Below, in pieces: positions 1 through 11,170 of a stretch of DNA of 64,000 nt (positions within the stretch are counted from its first letter, which is position 1; every line of letters starts with the position of its first letter). The DNA is taken from positions 222,631,415 through 222,695,414 of the forward strand of contig NC_081410.1 of assembly GCF_030272615.1 (NCBI RefSeq), written 5' to 3'. A program made the translations under genes and the position numbers. The notes under the pieces are model-generated. The model ran no database searches, was not told the DNA's origin, and worked only from the letters and a program-made list of their open reading frames with translations. This stretch comes from Cryptomeria japonica. Its lineage: Eukaryota > Streptophyta > Pinopsida > Cupressales > Cupressaceae.

Positions 1-142
1 ATGTAGTCTCTTCTTTCGGTAACACTAGATCTTCTACCAGTAACCAAAAGCTGTATGCCGATAACCAATCATAATAGCTAGTGTTGACATCAATGACAAA
101 AAATTAATGCAAAACATAATCAATTCATCCATAATGCCGATA
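1..142 (-). repeat. 3' LTR of the minus-strand Sirevirus, first 142 bp
   Basis: On the minus strand this begins TATCGGCATTATGG, matching the start of the 5' LTR at 9160 (TGTTGGCATTATGG), directly after a polypurine tract. The terminal TG is mutated. The rest lies outside the window. Confidence 0.85.
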
Positions 143-410
143 ATCTCCCCCTTTGGCATTGATGGCAATACTAGATGTGAAAAATATCTAAGTACCAAGA
201 AGTGCCAAACAAGTCTCCCCCTATGGAAGACAACCAACAATCTCCTGAATATCGATAGCTCTCCCCCTATGAATGATATCTCTGTAAGGTTCTGAATGAT
301 TTTTCACATTACTATCACTCTCCCTTTGACATCAATGCCAAAAATTTGATTAAAATATCAAAGCAATGATATAAGCCTCTGAATCTCAGAGCTAACTACC
401 CCCCCTAAGT
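143..410 (-). promoter_or_regulatory. Multiple polypurine tracts of the Sirevirus
   Basis: Five C-rich runs on the plus strand, near 145-156, 215-223, 259-268, 317-326 and 397-407, read as GGGGGAG-type polypurine tracts on the minus strand. The one at 145-156 touches the 3' LTR and is the likely primer for plus-strand DNA synthesis. Repeated tracts are typical of Sireviruses. Confidence 0.75.
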
Positions 411-486
411 AGTAGTGCCACTCATCAGTGCCAGAATGAATAATGTCTCTGATAATGCATGCCAGACTGATGAAAAACTTCATCAA

Positions 487-1120
487 TCAAGTCTCTACCG
501 AAGGGGCAGAAACCCCTAGTCTGTCTCTCAAATACTTAGATGATTCCTTAGACAGTGGTTTAGTGAATATATCTGCAATGTGTTCTTTAGTGTTCACATA
601 AACCAATTTGACTTCCTTTGCTTCTACCTTGTCCTTTAGAAAGTTATACTTTATTGAAATATGCTTAGTCTTAGAGTGAAATACCGGATTATTAGACATG
701 TCAATAGCTGCAGAGTTATCACAATAGATACTACCGGTTCACTACAGTTTACCCTGATATCCTTCAACATTTGCTTCATCAACAAGACTTGAGTGCAATT
801 AGTTGCTGCTGCAACATACTCAGCTTCTGCAGTAGATAAAGAAATGCATGACTGTTTTTTGCTGATCCATGAAACTAGTTTCTTTCCAAGAAAGAAAGCT
901 CCACCAGAAGTGCTCTTCCTGTCATCAGTATCACCCGCACAATCTGAGTTAGTATATGCACATAAAGTGAAATCATCATTTTTTAGAATACCATAAACCA
1001 TATTCTGTTGTTCCTTTCAAATACCAAAATATCCTCTTTATTGCACATTCATGATTTTCTTAAGGATTACTTTGATATATTGACACAATACTTACTACAT
1101 TCATAATATCTGACTTAGAC
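487..1120 (-). pseudogene. Sirevirus RNase H with the last part of reverse transcriptase
   Basis: Two overlapping minus-strand frames (651-1001 and 487-699) encode the copia RNase H. Visible landmarks are DDRKSTSGGAFFLG, SLSTAEAEYVAAA and the C-terminal KEHIADIFTKPLSKE. Upstream, about 1001-1115, lies the end of the reverse transcriptase (YQSNP, stop, ENHECAIKRIFWYLKG). The two frames show a frameshift near 650-720, and a stop breaks the ENHECA block. A parallel, more complete copy is at 10200-10826 on the plus strand. The protein would have degraded the RNA strand during reverse transcription; this copy is dead. Confidence 0.88.
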
Positions 1121-2187
1121 TAGACTCTATTGAATGTGTAGACTGTTGTATTCACTGCTTCTCTCTAGTAGATATGAGGCAATTTGGCTTCCATCATCAT
1201 AGATCTAGCTGCATCCAAAAAGGTTCTATTCATTCTTTCCACTACTCCATTTTGCTGAGGAGTCCTAGGTGCAGATAGCTATCTCCTGATTCCATTTGTC
1301 TCACAATAACTATTAAATTCATGAGAAGTGAACTCACCGTCATGATCTAATCTTAGACATTTGATTTTCAAACCAGTTTCAGTTTCAACCTTCCCTTTAA
1401 AGATTTTGAATTTCTCAAAAGCTTCAGATTTCTCACTTAGAAAAGTCACCCACACCATTCTAGAATAGTCAGCAATAATCAGCATGAAATACCTATCACC
1501 TTGAAAGCTTCTAGTCTTTACTAGACCACATAAGTCAGTGTGAATCAAATCAAGTACATCATTAGATTTATCATGTATGCTCTTAAAATAACTTCTGATT
1601 TGCTTAGCCAATTGACATTCCTTACATACCGGATTATGAGGCTTCATAATCTTAGGCATATCTTTGACTGCCTTAGTTGAACTGATCTTAACAATACAAT
1701 CAAAATTAACATGACTCAACCTCTTATTCCATAGCCAACTCTCATCAATATGAGCAATTAAACATGTGTTATTACCAGTGTTCAAGTGAAAGAGATTACT
1801 TCCAGTCTGAATACTGGTTGTAATCTCCAAACCAGTCTTGTTAATGATTTTGCATTTTCTATCTTTAAACTGAAGTTGAAAACCCTTATCAATCAATTGA
1901 CCAACACTCAAAATATTATGCTTTAAACCTTTTATATAATAGACATTATCAATATTATGCTTGCCATCCAAAGAAATAATACCTCTACCTTTGATCATAC
2001 ATGCCTTGTCATCTCTAAATCTGACTTGACCACCATTGTATTCTTGCAGGGACAAAAATTTCCCTTTATCTCCAATCATATGATGTGAGCATCCACTATC
2101 AATTACCCATTCATCCTTATATTCATTGCTGCCAGGGCCTTTTCTTCATTTTTGATAGTCAGTTCCAGTTCATCTTCCTTGAAAGCA
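1121..2187 (-). pseudogene. Sirevirus protease and integrase
   Basis: The minus-strand frame 1279-2079 starts just after a retropepsin motif DSGCSHHM (about 2075-2100), which a one-base shift near 2130 separates from the upstream codons. It continues through the GAG-pre-integrase block (KGLKHNILSVGQLID) with zinc ligands ending in CKECQLAKQ, then the integrase core. The catalytic residues are visible: Asp in LIHTDLCG, Asp in LRLDHDGEF, and Glu in QQNGVVERMNR at about 1230-1260, beyond a break at 1279. At about 1120 the integrase is joined directly to the end of the reverse transcriptase, so more than 1 kb of pol is missing. Confidence 0.87.
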
Positions 2188-3146
2188 TAGAATGTCATGC
2201 CCAAACTTTTGGGCAAAAACGGAACAATAATTTTTTTTAAAACAACATAAATACATTAAATAATCTACATTTAAAATGGAATAAATAAGTTTTGTCTTAA
2301 CTAAGGGTTAACTCTAGGTTAAATAGAATGGTTTACTAAGTTGATTTAATTCAACTATGTCATTATAGCGTTAATCTAGAGTAGACTAATTATTCCCAAA
2401 AAGGGTCGTCATAACTTAATTAATTTATTAAACTAAATTAGTTAATTTTCTCTAATTAAAATTTCTTTAATAAGTAAATCAAGAGATATTAATTATCTCA
2501 ACAGTATTAAAATACTCAAGACTGAATAAAAATAATGTTAACTCATATTTAAATAATTAATTGAGCAAACATGAATACACTTTTAAATTAAACTAATAGA
2601 GTTATCCCAAATCAAATATAATATTAGACTAATTAATCCATTTTATATTAAAGTCAAATTTAAATCCTCTTAGATATTTAAATCTCAACTATTAAATATT
2701 TGGTCAACAATGACCTCACAGGTTAAATTTTTACATTATACATTTAATAAATTTCTTTAATATATTCCACAAAAGAATTTTAACCCAAACATCCATATTT
2801 AATTAAATATGAAAACTAACTATATAAAATTCTCATTAATAAACCTTGTTAATAAAATTTTAATCAATTATGAGAATAATATTGCTATATAAAAATTAAT
2901 CCCCAATTTTAATTATAATCCCTAAAAAGTCTATAATAAGAACTAATTTTACCCTAGTCAATATTAAGGATTAATTAATCCTACATATTGACTATATATA
3001 AATGGGAGGGAAATTCTTTTTCAAATTTTAAAAAAGAATCCCCCCTCCTTTCATTTTATTATTATTTTATTACAAACCCTATCTAGGGTTGTTTTATTTT
3101 TCTTAATACACTAACCCTATTTTTTTCATTTCCTTATTATCAAGCT

Positions 3147-3174
3147 AACCCTAACCCGAAATCGGGTTAGGGTT
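3147..3174. repeat. Perfect 13-bp inverted repeat with telomere-like arms
   Basis: Left arm AACCCTAACCCGA, two-base spacer AA, right arm TCGGGTTAGGGTT. It lies inside the solo LTR just left of a T-tract. It could form a hairpin in RNA or DNA; its role is unknown. Confidence 0.8.
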
Positions 3175-3309
3175 GCTTGTTTATCTCTTTCTCTTTTTTT
3201 TTTTTTTTTTTTTTCTATGTGTGTGTGCAGGTGAAAGAGGAGAACTAAGCCCGAGAGACCCATGAAGATGGCCGCTGGGGTTTGAACCGGTGGTGACATG
3301 CAAAGGATG

Positions 3310-3490
3310 GCGACGACGACCGCTGTGAGTGGCCACCCACAGTGGCGGCCGAGGCCACCACTCACAGTGGTGGCCGAGGCCACCACTGGGGGTCGCGGTC
3401 CATAGTGGCACTGTGACGCCCCTGTGGGACATGACCCACAGTGGTAGCCGAGGTCGCCCCTGTGGATTGCGGCCCACAGAGGGGCCCGAG
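3310..3490. repeat. GC-rich CCACAGTGG hairpin-forming block
   Basis: A GC-rich island in an AT-rich LTR, made of repeats of CCACAGTGG and GCCGAGGCC words in both orientations. CCACAGTGG is itself nearly palindromic. The same motif forms a longer array at 53400-53720 in the other copy of this LTR family. Confidence 0.75.
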
Positions 3491-3589
3491 CTGCCCAATG
3501 GCAACATGCAGGGAGCTTCGGCTACGAGGGTATGGGAGAATATATATTTTTTTTGCTATTAAATTTTTTTTACACTTAAATATTTAATA

Positions 3590-3678
3590 TATATATATAT
3601 ATATATGTATGTATATATTTATATAAATATGTATATAAATGTGTATATATATATATAAATGTGTATATATATATACAT

Positions 3679-3772
<94 letters not shown>

Positions 3773-3838
3773 GCAGACATGCATAAATGTAGAATGAACC
3801 AGAATATAAAATTTGTAGCATATTTTATTTTCAGAACA

Positions 3839-3905
<67 letters not shown>
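3590..3905. repeat. Microsatellite cluster (TA, AC, CATA, TG)
   Basis: AT-rich tracts precede an uninterrupted (AC)n from 3683 to 3759, then (AT)n, then (CATA)n about 3836-3868 and (TG)n about 3872-3902. The reading frames over this block are artefacts of the repeats. Confidence 0.95.
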
Positions 3906-6774
3906 TTTTAAATATAAAGGCATTAAAACTTAACTCCTTTATAATATAAATATATGTGTATATATTGGAGAATATATGTATGTATATATTTATATTCTTA
4001 AATGATTTACTCAACAATAGGATATTATTAAATAACAGAATAGAATAAATTTGTTTCTCATCAATAACATATAGTTAACATGTTGATTTAAATAACTATA
4101 TCTAGATTTATTTACTGCTTTTACAGAATGTAAAAATATCACAAACTTTTATTTATTTACAGCTGCAACTAACTTTTTTGAAAAAAAACATTAAATCCAT
4201 AAACAACATGATGTGATTCAATACTAATATTTACTCTAAAAGTCTATTTATTTTTCCTACTTAACATGGATTTACATAATAGAAAAATTAGCAGAAATTA
4301 ATTTATTTATAGCTGCAATATAAATCTTTCTAGAATCCATTGATTAATAAAAGCAAGATGCAATGTAAGATTAAAAAAAAACATTTCTAAGTTGCCTATT
4401 AATTTTGTGTTTAACTATAGATAGAAATAGATATTTCTTCTCTTTTTATTTAAAACTACACTATAAACATTTAGATGACTTCATTTCCTTTTCAAATAGA
4501 AATAAGAACAAACTATAAATTTCATGCTTAATCCTTTTCTTATAAATACATATCATTAAAAGATAACTTCAACAATGCATTCTTCACTTTGCAAGGAAAT
4601 ATACTTCAAATGAAATGCATTTTATTTCATGGTAAAACTTAGTCAAATAAATAAATTTAATACTTCATGGAATTTCTTTTACAAATAGGTAGATACAAAA
4701 CCTAGCCTCTCATTTCTACTAAATGAGGGCTTCCCAAATACATATATTTTTCTTATTACAATTAATATCAACTCAAAGCTTTATCTTTCAATCCTTTCCC
4801 AAGAAAACCTACAATAAAAAGCTTGAGGTTGTGACCTTGGAGGCTCACCTCGCAACATAGGATTACTAGAAGCCACCCCCAAGCTAGGAGAACCAAGACC
4901 CAAACGGGATACACACAAGCAATACACATATAAGCAAGAAAACTTCACAACATTCACACTCCCAACCCAAGGATAAACAACATCACATATGTGACATTTC
5001 AAGTGGGGTGAAGGTGGACTAAGTACCTAGAGGAGAATTCTGCAAATAGGAGAATATAATGCCATTGCAAGGCTACCAAGAAACACATCCACAAGTTCCA
5101 AATTTGTCCCAACAATTCCTTATGTCCCCCAAGGCATACAAGTCAACAAAACTCCTCTTATGACCCCCATTGCATAAACAAATCACTATGCAGCAAGGGT
5201 CATAAAATCCCTTGTGAATCACTCTCTTCCATAGAGAGCCTCTCACTCATAGGCTGTCAAACAACCCTTCACCCCAAGGCCACTCTACCCTCCCAAGGGT
5301 GAGTTTGGCCTTGAAAAATCCCAAAACAATAACATAAAAACTCAGCAAAAAACACATAGGGAAGAACTCAACATCTTCCTACATATATAAAAAAACAACA
5401 ACAATGGAAAAACAAATAAACCAACAATCTTTTCAAAAAAACAATATACATGAGATAGGAGTTCAACCAACCTTAAATCTTCCAAAAGGGTGAAAAGAAG
5501 TTGTAGGAGAGCTGCCCAAATCCACAACCTTTTCCTTCTCAAGACTTAGCAAAATTTTCTATATCAAAATTCCAAACTTCTCCAGATTCTAAGTCTCCAA
5601 AAATGGAGTGGGTGATTAAACTTCTCCCTCCCAATCTATTCCCTATGAAGACACTCCTCACTCTTTCCAACCCACTTGGGAAGGGTGAAGGATGTTCATT
5701 GGTTGGTATTCCCAATACCTTACAAACTCTCTAGCCAAGGCACCTCAAAAAGGTAAAAAGGAAGGGAAGAGCAATGCCACTCATGAGGAGGGTTGTCTAA
5801 CATAGGAAGGCTCCTCTAAAGTTGAAATTCGGCCAACTTGGGAAACTCAATTTTTGGGGAGGCTAAATAGGCCCTAGAGAGTGGACAAATGGCTAAATTT
5901 GACCTTCATCTATAGATACATCATATGACCCACTAAAAATACCCCTAACTTGACCCTAAGAGTTAGTTTAACCCCCTAGAAACCCACCCAAAGTTTACCT
6001 ATGGGTCAACCCTGAGTTGACCTTTCTAATGGCTCCCTATCCAAGAATTTCTTGGGACCATACTAGGATAATTGAAAAATATGCATTGGTAAAACAAATT
6101 TCCTCCAAAGAGACATGTTATTGCCAACTCATCCTACATCACATGTGTCAAGTGACACTACAAAAGGAATTATACATCACTAAAATACACATGGAAAATG
6201 TCCCTTTTTTGGAATTTATAAATTAAACAATTTCCAAAATAAACACACATCCAAGCATAACATTACAAATTAAAACACATTTACAAACAAGGTGTTGTCT
6301 CTGCAAATAGACAACCCTTGGCTTCACAAACACACATAGGCCTAGGCTTGATTCTCCAAATAGTTTCCATGGTCACATGGAATAAATTTCTTGCACATCT
6401 CACTTGCACATTAGTAATTCCAAAAATCACATATAATGTTACCAACAAGAATACAATTCAGACATCACATACAATTTCATTTATAAAAATCAAGTATCCA
6501 ATTATCTGATAACATCCACATAAAATAACCTACTAAATGGCATCATCATCATAATCATGAAATTAAATCATTTATAGAGCATGCATCCATAATTTCAAGC
6601 ATCAAAATAAAGTACTACAATTCAAAGTAAATGACATAATCATATCAATGTTATCCAAACACTAGATCATATAAACTCTATGTCCATAATGCATTAAAAT
6701 ATAGTATCACTAATAGGTCCAACATGAAAATAACTGAAATGCTATGACAGCTCGGGGTAGGGCCTCACATAGAA

Positions 6775-7843
6775 CACCCATTCTTTTCTATTTCCAGATC
6801 CACTTGCAGAATCTTCTGCCAATTCATCTCCAGAGTCATCAGTTACTCCTTCCTCATTTTCTATGTAGCATTGTTTACCTTTCTTGAATCTATATCTATT
6901 CTGGTTAGGCTTAAAAGATTTCTTAACTCTTTCCTCAAACCTTGCATTCCTTTTAGGACATCTAGATGCAAAATGACCAATCTTATTACACTCAAAACAT
7001 TTAAAAGGTGCCATTTCCTTCATACTTACTTCTAGTTGGTCCTTTAGGTACTCTTCTAGCAAATAAGGCTTCTAGTTACTCAAATTCTTCATCTTATTTC
7101 CTCATGTCTTTCAATTCTTTTGCACATAGGGTTTTCCAATCACTTTTGCTGGTAGATTTTGACGATGATGCATGAAAAGAAGGTATAGAATTTATAGCTC
7201 CAGAAGATCCAAATTCTTCAAGCTCAAAAGTAGATAATTTCCCAATCAGAATGTCTCTCTTGATTGAAGTGTTTGTCATTGTTCTTAACTCATTAATTGC
7301 AGTTGCCTTCATCTTGTAAGCTGGTGGAAGGGCTCTCAAGACTTTGGAAACTATTTCATCTTCACTTAGAAATCCTCTACAACATTGAATTCCCATAACA
7401 ATCTCATTTACTTTTCTTATAAATACAACAATTCTTTCATTATCTTCCATTTTCAAGTTTTCATATCTTACTCAATAACCATCAAGTTTAACAATTTTGA
7501 CAGTAGGATCAACTTCATTCAAAGTTTGCAATTTGTCCCACATAACTTTAGCTGATGATTTATTAGTTAATCCCATGATTTGCTGATTAGTAAGTGCACA
7601 CAAGAGGGCTTCTCTAGCTCTGCAATAATTTTCAATATTCTTATCCAAGTCTACTGGAGCAGGATTTCCAGATGGCAGATCATAAGGTGTGTATCCTTTC
7701 TCAGCGATCTCCCAAATATCCTTGCCAAGAAATCTAAGATGAGTCTCCATTTTAATTTTCCTTATCCCATAGTTTGTTCCATCAAGCTTAGGGATTTCTC
7801 TTCTGAAAATAGTTGCCGGTGGATTAGAAGTGTTAGTCTCCAT
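6775..7843 (-). pseudogene. Sirevirus gag with zinc knuckle
   Basis: Starts at the ATG at 7843 (METNTSNP), 44 bp inside the primer site. The frame 7472-7843 holds the N-terminal gag block (IPKLDGTNYGIRKIKMETHL). An in-frame TGA near 7470 precedes the next block 7094-7456, which is the UBN2-like gag core, and further stops follow near 7090. A frameshift near 7010 leads to a complete CX2CX4HX4C zinc knuckle, CFECNKIGHFASRC (about 6957-7000). The frame then runs into the inserted solo LTR, and in the intact element it would continue at 2187. Gag packages the RNA in cytoplasmic virus-like particles. Confidence 0.87.
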
Positions 7844-7886
7844 AGGATCTACCTCAAGTGGTTAAGCTTCTACAAAAGAGGACCAA

Positions 7887-7900
7887 GACTCTAATACCAA
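7887..7900 (-). promoter_or_regulatory. Primer binding site, initiator Met tRNA type
   Basis: Two bases inside the 5' LTR, the minus strand reads TGGTATTAGAG, one mismatch from TGGTATCAGAGC, the site complementary to the 3' end of plant initiator tRNA-Met used by many copia elements. Confidence 0.8.
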
Positions 7901-7901
7901 A

Positions 7902-9160
7902 TGTTAGGATAACCATTGAGCAATTGATTGGGGGGGGGGGTGATTTAGTTGTTAGCAAATTATAACTTTTAATCCACAATACAACCTTAAACAAATCAAG
8001 TACCAGTAAAGCACATACAGATACCGGTAAACAATACAACTTATCAATTAACCAGATAATCAATGCAAAGAAACCATACCATATAACACCATGATTTGTA
8101 CGTGGAAAACCCCGAAGGGAAAAACCGTGGTAGGAAGCCTACCCACAGTCAGATGATACTTTTGCAAAAAGTATGTGTTACAATGAGGGGCCTGCACTTG
8201 CAGGAAGGCACACTACCTAGAGCGTATTGCTCATTACTAAAGAGTCTCACTGACTATAGAAAGGCTACAACCATCTCAAGATAAATGAACAACAATCCAA
8301 TAGAGTGAACTACCAGAGATAACATCTACCATGTCTAATTACAGTCCCGATTAAGCTCAATGTCGGAGGACTAAATCCTCTTATGAATCCAATTCGATCA
8401 CCAATGATCAACCAACTCCTCTATCTGAATGATATTACAATATTCCCACATTAAATTCCTTGACCATGGCCTTTTCATTTACCATGATACACTACAAAGA
8501 GTTTCTACCTCTTATTTATACAAACCCTAAGGCCTAAACCGATTAGGTTGGCCACCGAAAATAGATCATTAAATAATTCCTTATTACAATGATATGCCAT
8601 GTCGGCTTAAGATCAAAACAATAATAACAAATTCATAAATCCTCTCGAAACATCTCGGTAACATGCAGAGAACACGTTGGCATGATACTGATCCATAACC
8701 TAAATAGGTACTAGACCTATTCTAGGTCCACCATGCCAAAGAAATGTCTTCAAGCAGTTGAATCTCGATCAAAGAACATCTTCAGCATCCTGAAATCCAT
8801 GAAGAAGCTGCACCAACACCAATTATGCATCCTGTCATGATTCCTCAATGAAAGCTATACCGGTAAAGCCTTAAACCAGTGTTGGTAAGGGTTTACCAGA
8901 GTGTATGATAGCATCCAATTGTAAAGACAATACCAATTGACCAAAACATTCTCATGGAGCATGTAACTCATGAAATGAAACATACTTCATTGATCCAAAC
9001 ATGTCAGAAGTGTCCAACAGATAGTCTCTTCTGCCGGTAACACTGGATCTTCTACCGGTAACCAAAACCTTTCTCCCGGTAACCAATCATAACAGCTGGT
9101 GTTGACATTAATGACAAAATAGCAATGCAAAGCATAATCAATTCGTCCATAATGCCAACA
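7902..9160 (-). repeat. 5' LTR of the minus-strand Sirevirus
   Basis: On the minus strand it runs from TGTTGGCATTATGG (9160) to GGTTATCCTAACA (7902), 1259 bp, with TG...CA ends. It is homologous to the plus-strand LTR at 11171-12402. A G-run near 7931-7940 corresponds to the C-run near the end of the other LTRs. Its outer end abuts truncated pol of the other Sirevirus at 9161. Confidence 0.9.
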
Positions 9161-10826
9161 CAGTGAACCTGAAGTTCGGAAGACACCAAGGTATGTAAGA
9201 TTGAATCATTCTGAAGATCAAATCATTGGAGATAGGAACAAGGGAGTTATGACAAGAAGAAGACTGACAAATGAAGAGGTATGTCTTATTTCTCAAATTG
9301 AACCGACATCTGTTATTGAATCTTGTAAAGATATACATTAGTTAAACACTATGGAAGATGAATTAGATCAGATAGAGAAAAATGAGACTTGGACTTTAGT
9401 TCCCCGACATAAAAATAAGAATGTTATTGGAACTAAATAGGTTTTTAGAAATAAACTGAATGAGGATGGTCAAGTTGTAAGAAACAAATCTATATTGGTT
9501 TGTAAGGGATATTCTCAAATGGAAGGAATTGATTATCGTGAGATATTTGCACCTGTAGCTAGAATTGAAGCTGTTAGACTATTTCTTGCCTATGCAACAT
9601 ACTATAAGGTCTATCAAATGGATGTTAAATGTGCATTTTTGAATGGTGAACTTGAGGAAGAAGTATACATTGAATAGCCTGATGGATTTTCACTAACAGA
9701 TGATAAAGATATGGTTTGTAGATTGAGGAAAGCTTTATATGGATTGAAACAAGCTCTTAGAGCTTAGTATGCAAGGTTGGATAAATATCTCTTGAAGCTT
9801 GGTTTTACTAAAGGTAGTGCTGATAGTAATTTATATTATAGGATCACCGATGATGATATTCTGATTATTTAAGTATTTGTTGATGATATCATTTTTGGAG
9901 GAGAAGATAAATTGTGCATAGAATTCTCTAATAATATGAAGAATGAATATGAAATGTCCATGATTGGTGAGATGAGATTTTCTTAGGTTTGCAGATTACT
10001 CAAACTGAAAAAGGCATATTTATCTGTCAAATTAAGTATCTAAGGGAATTGTTTAAAAATTTTGGTATGGATAATTCCAAAACAGTAATTACTCCTATGG
10101 TGACTAGAGAGAAATTATCTATCAAAGATACATCTACACCGGTAAATTCGACAACGTATAAGTCTATGATTGGTGGCTTGTTATATCTAACTCAGACTAG
10201 ACCAAATATTCTGAATGCAGTGAATATTGTGTCAAGATATCAAAGTAATCCTAAAGAAAATCATGAATGTGCAGTAAAGAGGATATTTCGGTATTTGCAA
10301 GGAACAACAGAATATGGCTTATGGTATTCTAGAGATGACGACTTCACTTTATGTGCATATAATGATTCAAATTGGGCAAGAGATACTGATGATAGGAAGA
10401 GCACTTCTGGTGGAGCTTTCTTTCTTGGAAAGAAATTTGTTTCATGAATCAACAAAAAATAGCCATGCATTTCTTTATCTACTGCAGAAGCTGAGTATGC
10501 TATAGCAACAACTAATTGCACTCAAGTCTTGTAAATGAAGCAAATGTTGAAGGATATCAAGGTAAATTGTAGTGAACCGGTAGTTATCTATTGTGATAAC
10601 TTTGCAACCATTGACATGTCTAAGAATCTGGTATTTCACTCTAAGGCTAAGCACATCAATAAAGTATAACTTTCTGAAGGACAAGGTGGAAGAAAAGGAA
10701 GTCAAATTGGTTTATGTGAACACAAAAGAGCAGATTGCAGATATATTCACTAAACCGCTGTCTAAGGAATCATTTGAGTATTTGAGAGACAGGTTAGGGG
10801 TTTCTTCCCCTCTGAAAAAGAATTGA
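9161..10826 (+). pseudogene. Sirevirus reverse transcriptase and RNase H
   Basis: The frame covers copia reverse transcriptase: NETWTLVPRHKNKNVIGTK (stop) [10 protein letters not shown], then [31 protein letters not shown] and the catalytic FVDDIIFG (about 9880-9900). From 9989 it continues in another frame with the end of reverse transcriptase and RNase H (STSGGAFFLGKK, SLSTAEAEYA, TKPLSKES). At least six in-frame stops and two frameshifts (near 9985 and 10665) inactivate it. The YVDD-type Asp pair is preserved. It supplied DNA synthesis and RNA removal for replication. Confidence 0.9.
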
Positions 10827-10984
10827 TTGATGTAGTTTGGCATTAGTCTGGCATGCATTATCAGAGATACTATTTATTCCGACACTGATGAGTGGTGATA
10901 CTACTCATGGGGAGTAGTCAGCTTTGAGATTCAGAATCTTATATCATTACTTTGATATTTTTGTCAAATTTTTGGCATTGATGT

Positions 10985-11170
10985 CAAAGGGGGAGTGATA
11001 GTGATTTGAAAAATAAATTCAAAACTTTACAAAGATATTATTCACAAGGGGAGAGTTATTGATATTTAGGAGATTGTTGGTTGTCTTCCACAGGGGGAGA
11101 CTTGTTTGGCATTTCTGGCACTTACATGTTTTTCACATCTAGTGTTGCCATCAATGCCAAAGGGGGAGAT
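10985..11170 (+). promoter_or_regulatory. Multiple polypurine tracts
   Basis: Four tracts, near 10985-10995, 11045-11054, 11091-11100 and 11157-11170. The last reads CCAAAGGGGGAGAT and touches the LTR start TGTTGG. This array is the Sirevirus signature. Confidence 0.8.

Larger units (their letters stand above)
2193..6769 (-). repeat. 4.6-kb Ty3-type solo LTR with TSD (family E)
   Basis: On the minus strand it begins TGTGAGGCCC and ends GGGCATGACA. It is flanked by the 5-bp duplication TAGAA (2188-2192 and 6770-6774), and removing LTR plus one TSD rejoins the Sirevirus frame. The right part is homologous to 53400-57410, where the same TGTGAGGCCC start lies next to a polypurine tract and Ty3 integrase, which fixes family and orientation. 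There is no coding sequence inside; the contents are AT-rich DNA, a GC-rich hairpin block and microsatellites. A 4577-bp LTR is very long. It most likely formed by LTR-LTR recombination. Confidence 0.88.
1..9160 (-). mobile_element. Sirevirus (Ty1/copia), minus strand, degraded
   Basis: Read on the minus strand the order is 5' LTR, initiator-Met-type primer site, gag with a zinc knuckle, protease, integrase, end of reverse transcriptase, RNase H, several polypurine tracts and the first bases of the 3' LTR. That order is Ty1/copia, and repeated polypurine tracts of the AAAGGGGGAG type are a known mark of the Sirevirus genus. A Ty3-type solo LTR interrupts it between gag and protease. Most of the reverse transcriptase is deleted. 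The 3' LTR runs off the left edge of the window. Confidence 0.9.

Noticed and set aside
3140-3180. Possible interstitial telomere
   Set aside because: Only two CCCTAA-like units per arm, arranged as an inverted repeat inside an LTR, and not the plant TTTAGGG array.
3584-4017. Open frames of Tyr/Ile/Cys/Val or Thr/His repeats
   Set aside because: They are translations of AC, TG, TA and CATA microsatellites in all frames, with no start context or conservation.
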